Source: JAAOZP01 sp964616835 (GTDB lineage Archaea; Thermoproteota; EX4484-205; JAAOZP01). From it: a DNA stretch of 9,139 bases. The stretch covers positions 1 to 9,139 of the forward strand of contig CAZTSG010000052.1 of NCBI GenBank assembly GCA_964616835.1, read 5' to 3'. The notes beneath the pieces are model-generated. The model worked only from the letters and a program-made list of their open reading frames with translations. It was not told the origin of the DNA and searched no databases. Below are positions 1-4,865 of this stretch, one piece after another (position 1 is the stretch's first letter; each line of letters starts with the position of its first letter). Position numbers and translations under genes: made by a program.

Positions 1-155
1 AAGTGTATTGTTGATATTACTACTTCTTCACCTTTTTCAACGTTCTCGATTATGGTAGACGCTCTTTGCTTAACCTCTTTTTCCTCCTGTCTTAATCTTC
101 TCTTCGGCCTAAGATAGGCATGCAAGAAGACTGAAGAATCTATGAACCTAGCCAT
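1..155 (-). CDS. vapC: VapC-like PIN-domain toxin, N-terminal part (runs off window)
   Basis: The minus-strand frame from the ATG at 155 reads MARFIDSSVFLHAYLRPKRR and stays open to the window edge, giving 51 codons. The FIDSSVFLHAY start has the first conserved PIN-domain aspartate (Asp6) at the end of the first beta strand, as in VapC ribonucleases, which cleave tRNA or rRNA using four acidic residues. The other acidic residues lie outside the window. The ATG overlaps the last codons of the upstream AbrB-type antitoxin by 8 nt, the usual translational coupling of a toxin-antitoxin operon. A decayed paralogue of this segment lies at 1473-1610. The PIN call rests on the N-terminus and the operon context; the gene looks intact as far as it can be seen. 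Confidence 0.8.
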   Translation of the reverse strand, partial: MARFIDSSVFLHAYLRPKRRLRQEEKEVKQRASTIIENVEKGEEVVISTIH

Positions 156-378
156 ACAAAACAGTCCTCAGTTCATGAGTATTCCCGAAATCGTTTACCT
201 GTTCTATTTCTATTGCGTCTATAAGGTCAGTCAGCTTGCCACGTTTCCTGAGAGGTCTAATCAGAACCTCATCGTCACTTAGTCTAACCATCAATGCCCT
301 CTTACCCCAGTTTCTCCTCCATTCAGCAGGTATCACTACTCTTCCGGCCTTATCGATTTCAACGGTTTTTTCAATCAT
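148..378 (-). CDS. vapB: AbrB/SpoVT-type antitoxin of a VapBC pair
   Basis: A 76-residue protein. Its first 45 residues have the swapped-hairpin AbrB pattern (EIDKAGRVVIPAEWRRNWG, then a basic strand ending in VLIRPL), a DNA-binding fold common in archaeal VapB antitoxins. The C-terminal 30 residues (LTDLIDAIEIEQ onward) would be the toxin-neutralising tail. The stop overlaps the VapC ATG by 8 nt, so the pair is translationally coupled. The ATG at 378 sits directly beside a perfect inverted repeat (379-397), and a TATA element lies at 406-414. The transcript is therefore probably leaderless or nearly so, and the protein probably represses its own promoter. The family assignment is firm; autoregulation is inferred from family behaviour and the repeat. 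Confidence 0.88.
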   Translation of the reverse strand: MIEKTVEIDKAGRVVIPAEWRRNWGKRALMVRLSDDEVLIRPLRKRGKLTDLIDAIEIEQVNDFGNTHELRTVLYG

Positions 379-397
379 TTTACCATATTATGGTAAA
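379..397. promoter_or_regulatory. Probable AbrB-type operator palindrome
   Basis: A perfect inverted repeat with 9-bp arms (TTTACCATA / TATGGTAAA) around a single T, immediately before the antitoxin ATG and over the predicted transcription start. A further half-site, TTATGGTA, occurs at 417-424 on the other side of the TATA element, 29 bp from the matching half-site at 388-395. A repressor bound here would block TBP or polymerase, which fits antitoxin autorepression. The repeat is seen directly; the binding protein is inferred. Confidence 0.6.
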
Positions 398-405
398 TTT
401 GCCAC

Positions 406-414
406 ATTTATAAG
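406..414 (-). promoter_or_regulatory. TATA box of the AbrB-VapC operon
   Basis: On the minus strand CTTATAAAT lies about 32 nt before the antitoxin ATG at 378, placing the start of transcription around 380-385. This predicts a leaderless or very short-leader mRNA. Confidence 0.6.
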
Positions 415-504
415 CATTATGGTATTCAACTATAGCAAATACTATCAAGAAAAACATAACACACGAAACAGAGGTCAAAATCTTGGTGTATTTGTAAAAA
501 GTTA

Positions 505-609
505 GATTCAGCTGCAGATGTCCCGAAGTTTCTAGATGCAGGATAATGCTCTAAATGTGGCGAGCCTGTAACCCCTTTCGCAAGAAGAAAGCCCAGACTC
601 TCCTCCATC
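505..609 (+). pseudogene. Possible relic of a cysteine-rich (zinc-ribbon or Fe-S) protein C-terminus
   Basis: In one plus frame, 552-609 reads CSKCGEPVTPFARRKPRLSS plus Ile and a stop. A neighbouring frame just upstream contains CPEVSRC. Together they look like the end of a protein with paired cysteines, broken by a frameshift and preceded by stops. No start, promoter or family can be assigned. It may be chance; CxxCGxPV followed by a basic tail is the only support. Confidence 0.2.
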
Positions 610-670
610 TAGCTGCTTACTTCTGTCGTGTTGGTGTTGCTAGGTTGATGATAAGAAGGGTTTGATTCTT

Positions 671-690
671 TGTTTTTAATTGCAAAAACA
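671..690. terminator. Small hairpin downstream of the zinc-ribbon gene
   Basis: Arms TGTTTTT and AAAAACA enclose a 6-nt loop, about 95 nt beyond the minus-strand stop at 783. The hairpin is AT-only in the stem and weak. A second, smaller inverted repeat (TAAAGAT / ATCTTTA, 757-772) lies closer to the stop. Either could mark the transcript end, but archaeal termination mainly needs T-runs, so this is tentative. Confidence 0.2.
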
Positions 691-782
691 ATAGCGACTA
701 AAAAATGAGTTCTCAAACATTCGACATTTCGACACGTTCCTCAAACTAATAAATATTAAAGATTTATCTTTAGAGTGAAATT

Positions 783-1423
783 TTACGGGAACAGCACGTT
801 TTGCAACCAACGTAACCCATAAAATATTATCGCATCATAAACTATGAGCGACAAAATCATTGATGGAATAAGTATTATAAAGTATAATGTGAATCCTAAC
901 CATTGGTGTTCTCGAAAATATTTTGTTTTTAAAAATAAAGACTTGGCTAAATGCATCACCAAAACTACACATGTTGGGAACCAAACGGATAAAAGAACGC
1001 TGAAACGAACTGAATCAAAGTTTATCAGCATGCCTGCTAGGGCATTCCCCAATAAGCCACAAACACCAAAAAACAAAGACGGTTGCTATAGATTTAGTTA
1101 TGAAATTTAATGCTTTATCATCCATTAGGATTCTCAATCTAACAGCACTACCACAATTACCACAAAAACTGCCTCTTGAGAGACTGAAAAATATGTCCTT
1201 AGAATCACAATTTATGCATTGTCTACCTAAAAGTCTTGGAACACCAAAGTACGACCACACAACCACGATGACTATGCCAAAAACCCCTGCATAATAGCTA
1301 GCTAAAAGATTAGCGTTATGAGTTACATTAAAAGGATAAACCAAAAGATATTACCACAGCCGCAACACCAAAAATAAGAAGTAAACACTCTATTATCTGA
1401 CGAGTTAACAACCTTAATCTCAT
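783..1423 (-). pseudogene. Multi-pass membrane protein with zinc ribbon, split by two frameshifts
   Basis: Three minus-strand pieces join into one protein of about 212 residues if one base is dropped at each of two T runs (A4 at 1330-1333 and A6 at 1068-1073 on the plus strand). Piece 1 (ATG at 1423) begins MRLRLLTRQIIECLLL and ends in SFGLSF. Piece 2 continues NVTHNANLLASYYAG, with a second membrane helix and a ribbon CINC-x14-CGNC. Piece 3 adds about three more helices, ending LRWLQNVLFP. The topology is thus about five membrane segments, with the metal-binding loop after the second. A TATA element sits 28 nt before the ATG at 1423, supporting that start over the TTG at 1344 of the longest middle piece. 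I do not recognise the family. It is either a recent pseudogene or an intact gene with homopolymer read errors. Confidence 0.6.
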
Positions 1424-1446
1424 AAGTGTAATTCTAAGAGCCAAGC

Positions 1447-1455
1447 ATTTAAAAA
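1447..1455 (-). promoter_or_regulatory. TATA box of the zinc-ribbon membrane gene
   Basis: On the minus strand TTTTTAAAT is centred about 28 nt before the ATG at 1423, which predicts a leaderless transcript. Its spacing is the main reason for choosing this N-terminal start. Confidence 0.5.
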
Positions 1456-1472
1456 TTATCGTTTTTACGACA

Positions 1473-1610
1473 AATCGATATTACTACTTCTTCTTTTTCA
1501 ACATTATCGATTATGGCGGATGCTCTCAACTTCTCTTCCCCTGCCTTTATCTTCTCTTCAGCTTAAGGTAGGCAAGAATCAAAATACTGGTTATAGATTA
1601 TAGTTTCCAT
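1473..1610 (-). pseudogene. Decayed vapC relic, paralogue of the left-edge vapC
   Basis: Reading minus from the ATG-like triplet at 1610, a restored frame gives AEEKIKAGEEKLRASAIIDN followed by VEKEEVVIS. This parallels EEKEVKQRASTIIENVEKGEEVVIS in the VapC at 1-155. At the DNA level 17 bases are identical (13-29 versus 1477-1493), and similarity extends across the start codon (TTGTATGG in both). In-frame stops and small indels show it is dead. It lies 13 nt beyond the stop of the next vapC, in the same orientation, so this locus once held, or received, a copy of the left-edge toxin. The homology is seen directly; duplication versus recombination cannot be told. Confidence 0.7.
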
Positions 1611-1622
1611 ACAAGACGCTTC

Positions 1623-2032
1623 CTAAATTTCTTTAAGCAACTTGTACCATATGGTTTTCACGCCTAGGATTGGGAAATGTGGATCATCCGTAATGACTGT
1701 TGCTTTGAAACGCCGAGCTATGGCGCTTATTATTACATCAGCCATCGGGACATCTCTATGTTGAAACGCAGCCTCACCTGCAAGGAAAGCAGCATCCTTA
1801 TCAACCGACGCGATTTCAGCCCCGCTTCCCATCCATAGCCTAAGTTTGATTTTCGCTTCTCTAAACCTATGACTGAGCCTGCTATTTTCATGAACTCCAC
1901 GATTACAATTGATGGGATTATCAAAGTATCTTCGGCGATTTTCGATAAGAAGCTCCTTATTCTTTCTCTATCCTCTTCGGACCTTGGAAAATAGTGCGCT
2001 ATTAGGAACTTCGTGTCGAGTATTAACGCCAT
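1623..2032 (-). pseudogene. vapC: VapC-like PIN toxin interrupted by a frameshift
   Basis: Two overlapping frames make one PIN domain of about 136 residues. The first (ATG at 2032) reads MALILDTKFLIAHYF through IVEFMKIAGSVIGLE. The second continues EAKIKLRLWMGSGAEIASVD through VPMADVIISA, VITDDPHF and KTIWYKLLKEI. All four usual acidic positions are present: Asp6 and Glu46 before the break, then the Asp of PMAD and the Asp pair of ITDD after it. The frame changes near 1858-1870; one extra base would restore it. There is no long homopolymer at the break, so real mutation is more likely than at the other split genes. The ATG overlaps the antitoxin remnant's stop by 10 nt, the normal VapBC arrangement. 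Confidence 0.75.
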
Positions 2033-2151
2033 CTTTCCCTCTCTGCCTCTAAGAGCCTCAGCAACTCTTCGTATTTCTCTTCCCCAACAGGCTCCCCGGG
2101 CTCTGGCACTTCTGATTTTGTCAGTACTACTCTATTCTCGTAGCGCGCGCA
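2023..2151 (-). pseudogene. Headless antitoxin remnant upstream of the frameshifted vapC
   Basis: A minus-strand frame ends with EEKYEELLRLLEAERERWR and a stop that overlaps the vapC ATG, as a VapB C-terminus should. Going upstream the frame continues through RYENRVVLTKSEVPEPGEP, but it is closed by a TAA at 2152-2154 with no ATG before it. Only GTG at 2109 (28 residues) remains as a plausible start. The N-terminal DNA-binding half is missing and its place is taken by the promoter of the PINA gene. The antitoxin class cannot be told from the tail. This is too short for the longer-ORF criteria but is well supported by the overlap. Confidence 0.55.
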
Positions 2152-2158
2152 TTAGAAA

Positions 2159-2170
2159 GGTTTATAAACC
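2159..2170 (+). promoter_or_regulatory. TATA box (perfect palindrome) of the PINA gene
   Basis: GGTTTATAAACC is centred about 46 nt before the ATG at 2211. It places transcription start near 2188-2194 and leaves a leader of about 20 nt with a weak Shine-Dalgarno-like GAGAAGGA at 2198-2205. Because the element is symmetric it could also drive minus-strand transcription into the headless antitoxin. Confidence 0.6.
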
Positions 2171-2210
2171 ATGCTAATCGTGTTCTCTCAAACGCCTGAG
2201 AAGGATAGTT

Positions 2211-3755
2211 ATGAACAATATGATTAAGGTGTACGTTCTAGACCCAACGTCTATACTTAGTGGGGTCGCTGCCAGAGCTGTTTTAAGCGGGGAAGTTTAT
2301 GGGAGAATAATCGTGCATAAAGCGATAGTTTCAGAATTCGAGAGCAGGGCTAGGCTTGGTGATGAAACAGGCTTAAATGGTTTAAAGTCTCTGAACGAGG
2401 CTGCTTCTTTAAGGGGTTTGCAATTGGAGTTTATGGGTCAGTCCAAGATCTCTGAAGAGGTTTCAACGGTGTTGAGGGAACTGGCGATGAGCATGAGTGC
2501 AACAATCGTCTCCTGCGACCCCGTCTTGGTGAAGACTGCAAGGGCTATGGGGGTGGAGGCCGTCTACCTCAGCCCAGTGGGCAGGGCGAAGCTGGAGGAG
2601 TTTTTCGGGCCAGGAGTCATGTCGATACATTTGAAGGAGGATGTTCCACCAAGGGCTAAGGAGGGTCGCCCGGGCAGGTGGATTTACAGGGAGATTAGTG
2701 AAAAACCGCTTTCAAAATCTGAGCTCGAATCAATAATAGCGGACTTGATGGAAAGAGTCCAGTTTATGAACCAGGGCTTCATCGAGATAGATAAGGCTGG
2801 CTCAACGATAATACAGTTGAAAGACCTTAGGATAGTCATAACTAGACCGCCGTTCTCAGATGGTCTTGAGATAACTGCGGTTAAGCCGTTGATCAAGAGG
2901 AGCCTCGAAGAGTATAATTTGGATAATAGGCTTATAGAGAGGCTTAGGACGCAGGCGGAGGGCATACTCATAGCGGGAGCACCCGGGATGGGTAAGTCTA
3001 CTTTTGCACAAGCCCTAGCTGAGTTCTACAGGTCGATGAATAGGGTTGTTAAAACCATAGAGAGCCCCAGGGACCTCCAGTTGCCACCGGACGTGACACA
3101 GTACTCTAAGACTGCTGCCGAGCCCAGCGAGCTCCACGACGTCCTTCTCTTAAGCAGACCGGATTACACGATATATGATGAGCTTAGAGATACGGAAGAT
3201 TTTAACATCTTCATAGACCTCAGGCTTGCAGGAATAGGCATGGTCGGGGTCATACATGCTACAACACCCATGGATGCTATTCAACGCTTCACCGGCAGGA
3301 CCGACCTAGGTCTAATACCTTCCATAATAGACACGGTCATATTCATGAAAGAGGGCGAAGTTTCTAAGATATACACGTTGGAGACTGTTGTAAAGATACC
3401 GAGGGGTATGAGGAATGCGGATTTGGCTAGGCCAACGATAGTAGTGAAAAACTTCCTGACTGGCGAGCCAGAGTACGAGTTGTACGTATTCGGAGAACAG
3501 ACCTTTATAGTCCCTGTCCGCAAAAAGAAGACCGGTTACGAAGAGAGGCTTAGGGAGGAGATACAGGCGGTGGTGCGCAACCAGATATCAGACTTCGACA
3601 TCAGGATTGAAGGAGACAGGGTGATTCTATACGCGAATAAGGAGGATATCCCCATACTTGTCAAGAAGTTTAACAAGAAGCTTAACAGGTTCGCGAAAAG
3701 AATAAACATGAATATTGAGATAAGCCCTCGGAGCAGACGCGAAAACGAGTATTGA
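2211..3755 (+). CDS. PINA-type ATPase (PIN domain + PilT/VirB11-like ATPase + KH domain)
   Basis: A 514-residue protein. The N-terminal PIN domain (about 4-125) begins VYVLDPTSILSG with acidic residues Asp11, Glu42 and Asp103. A linker follows, then a hexameric PilT/VirB11-like ATPase with Walker A GAPGMGKST (256-264), Walker B-like TIYDE (Asp323, Glu324) and the HATT histidine (His349). A KH-like nucleic-acid-binding domain occupies about 445-505. This is the architecture of archaeal PINA, which in Sulfolobus has been reported to move Holliday junctions and to act with Hjc and Hjm, so a role in recombination or fork repair is expected. The length and key motifs are complete. The ATG at 2211 is chosen for its leader; an ATG three codons later is possible. 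It converges with the HEPN gene with a 4-nt gap. Confidence 0.92.
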   Translation: MNNMIKVYVLDPTSILSGVAARAVLSGEVYGRIIVHKAIVSEFESRARLGDETGLNGLKSLNEAASLRGLQLEFMGQSKISEEVSTVLRELAMSMSATIVSCDPVLVKTARAMGVEAVYLSPVGRAKLEEFFGPGVMSIHLKEDVPPRAKEGRPGRWIYREISEKPLSKSELESIIADLMERVQFMNQGFIEIDKAGSTIIQLKDLRIVITRPPFSDGLEITAVKPLIKRSLEEYNLDNRLIERLRTQAEGILIAGAPGMGKSTFAQALAEFYRSMNRVVKTIESPRDLQLPPDVTQYSKTAAEPSELHDVLLLSRPDYTIYDELRDTEDFNIFIDLRLAGIGMVGVIHATTPMDAIQRFTGRTDLGLIPSIIDTVIFMKEGEVSKIYTLETVVKIPRGMRNADLARPTIVVKNFLTGEPEYELYVFGEQTFIVPVRKKKTGYEERLREEIQAVVRNQISDFDIRIEGDRVILYANKEDIPILVKKFNKKLNRFAKRINMNIEISPRSRRENEY

Positions 3756-3759
3756 AACC

Positions 3760-4194
3760 CTATTGAGTTTTCCCCACTACCTCGTCAAGCAACCTGTTGA
3801 CATGTAATACTACTTTTTCAGCCGACCTTATTGCATATTCAGCATCAGACCTCACGTACAGTTCTTCTGGAGAAACCCCTGCCTCTTCGTCTCCATACAT
3901 AGCTAATTCCCGCTCTTTTCTAAGGCTTCTAGATGTGGAAGCAAGCTCGTCAATACTTTCCTGAAACCATTGTGGGAATTTCTCTCTTTCCCTTTTAAGA
4001 ACGGGCCCCACGTCATGCCACTTTGGAGGCTCAATACCAACCAGTCTTAAAGACGCCTTTAGAGCGAGTTCAACCGCTTCCTGACTCTGCCTAACTGTGA
4101 ATGGATAGTTACCTTCTTCAAAAGCCTCTTTCGCATGCCTCAGTCTCTCCAACGCCTGCCGGATGTTCGACTTAGCCAGCTCCAAGCTATTCAA
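3760..4194 (-). CDS. HEPN-domain protein of a HEPN-MNT toxin-antitoxin pair
   Basis: A 144-residue all-helical protein. The segment RQSQEAVELALKASLRLVGI (35-54) followed by EPPKWHDVG is the hallmark of the HEPN fold that partners minimal nucleotidyltransferases. The second conserved stretch, LRKERELAMYGDEE (91-104), lies where many HEPN ribonucleases carry R-x4-6-H. Here no histidine follows the arginines, although a tyrosine (Tyr100) does. Catalytic RNase activity is thus doubtful, or this is the subgroup whose role is to bind or be modified by the partner. The gene starts at TTG 4194, overlapping the nucleotidyltransferase stop by 8 nt, and no closer ATG exists. The family is firm; which partner is toxic is not decided by sequence. 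Confidence 0.85.
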   Translation of the reverse strand: MNSLELAKSNIRQALERLRHAKEAFEEGNYPFTVRQSQEAVELALKASLRLVGIEPPKWHDVGPVLKREREKFPQWFQESIDELASTSRSLRKERELAMYGDEEAGVSPEELYVRSDAEYAIRSAEKVVLHVNRLLDEVVGKTQ

Positions 4195-4777
4195 TTATTA
4201 TCACATCCCCGAATCTATAGTCTTTTTTCAGCCTCCAATACCATTTTCTCCCTACCCAGACTCTCTCAGCACCAAGCTCCTTCAACTTTTCTGAAAGCCT
4301 GTTGAGAATCCTCTCGAAAAACGAGTCTTTGTCATGCACTATAACACCGTCCTCCACCATGTCTAAGTATAGTATCGATATTTTCTCGGCTTCTTCAGGA
4401 GTCTTGATTACAGGAGAAAACGTTATAGAATAACCGTCTTCATAAAGCTTCTCCAGATTCTCTGTAAGCATGTCTTCAGCCTTAATGAAAATATTGACTC
4501 TCTCGAACCTCGAACTCGGTAAGCCACTAGCCACTATGAGCAAGTCTATATCACTATTTTTTCTCATCTGGCCCCTAGCCACGCTACCATAAACAACTAC
4601 TGAAACAAGCCGTTCACCAAGAGCGAAGAGGAGCGCGTCAAGCAACTTGCCGATGAGGCTTCTGTAGGGTTCTACGATGTGTTCCAAACCCTTCCTGACC
4701 ATTTCTTTTATAATAAATTTGTCAAGCAAAACATATAAACTTAAAGCAAGTATGAAAGTCCTGAGAATATTTTCCAT
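4187..4777 (-). CDS. Minimal nucleotidyltransferase (MNT, pol-beta fold) of the HEPN-MNT pair
   Basis: The protein contains VVVYGSVARGQMRKNSDIDL, a perfect GS-x10-D-x-D signature (Gly64, Ser65, Asp76, Asp78) of the pol-beta nucleotidyltransferase superfamily. In HEPN-MNT modules such enzymes act as antitoxins, in characterised cases by adding AMP units to a tyrosine of the HEPN partner. The C-terminal part (WVGRKWYWRLKKDYRFGD) is typical of archaeal members. The longest frame has 196 residues, but its first 25 are hydrophobic and unusual. A TATA-like GTTTATATG on the minus strand at 4732-4740 points to a start at ATG 4702 (171 residues, MVRKGLEHIVEP). I give the long form but regard the short start as equally or more likely. 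It is the first gene of the two-gene operon. Confidence 0.85.
   Translation of the reverse strand: MENILRTFILALSLYVLLDKFIIKEMVRKGLEHIVEPYRSLIGKLLDALLFALGERLVSVVVYGSVARGQMRKNSDIDLLIVASGLPSSRFERVNIFIKAEDMLTENLEKLYEDGYSITFSPVIKTPEEAEKISILYLDMVEDGVIVHDKDSFFERILNRLSEKLKELGAERVWVGRKWYWRLKKDYRFGDVIIIE
4731..4740 (-). promoter_or_regulatory. Candidate TATA box for the MNT-HEPN operon
   Basis: On the minus strand GTTTATATGT lies about 33 nt before the internal ATG at 4702, inside the longest MNT frame. If used, the true N-terminus is that ATG and the leader is about 7 nt. It could also be a chance AT-rich stretch of the coding region. Confidence 0.35.
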
Positions 4778-4787
4778 CCTAGATCGC

Positions 4788-4807
4788 TGTAAAGACGAAG
4801 ATTTACA
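4788..4807. repeat. Small inverted repeat in the MNT / GH31 divergent spacer
   Basis: Arms TGTAAA and TTTACA around 8 nt, in the 88-nt gap between the two divergent genes. It could be an operator for either, but short AT arms like this also occur by chance. Confidence 0.2.
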
Positions 4808-4834
4808 TGAACCGGTGGCCGACTAGCCTTAAAG

Positions 4835-4843
4835 TTTTTAAAT
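4835..4843 (+). promoter_or_regulatory. TATA box of the GH31 gene
   Basis: TTTTTAAAT lies 27 nt (centre) before the ATG at 4866, preceded by the purine-rich AAAG expected of a BRE. Transcription should start at or next to the ATG, giving a leaderless mRNA. Confidence 0.6.
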
Positions 4844-4865
4844 TTCTTTTTCTCACAGAGTTAAA

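Larger units (their letters stand above)
425..782. other. Intergenic stretch with no convincing intact gene
   Basis: About 360 nt between the AbrB promoter and the 3' end of the zinc-ribbon gene. It holds a possible plus-strand zinc-ribbon relic (505-609) and two small hairpins (671-690 and 757-772). The rest is AT-rich with no open frame, RNA gene or repeat that I can support. Confidence 0.5.

Noticed and set aside
426..608. Minus-strand 60-residue frame beginning MEESLGFLLA
   Set aside because: No domain, no promoter or ribosome site, and it lies opposite the more suggestive CxxC relic.
643..660. TTGATGA resembling a box C of a C/D guide RNA
   Set aside because: The first base is not a purine and no CTGA box D or C'/D' boxes follow at suitable spacing.
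844..1110. Plus-strand 88-residue frame over the zinc-ribbon gene
   Set aside because: It is the antisense of the membrane-helix and ribbon coding frames, and its composition looks like a shadow.
2171..2227. Short plus frame MLIVFSQTPEKDSYEQYD before PINA
   Set aside because: It would start upstream of the predicted transcription start and has no ribosome site.
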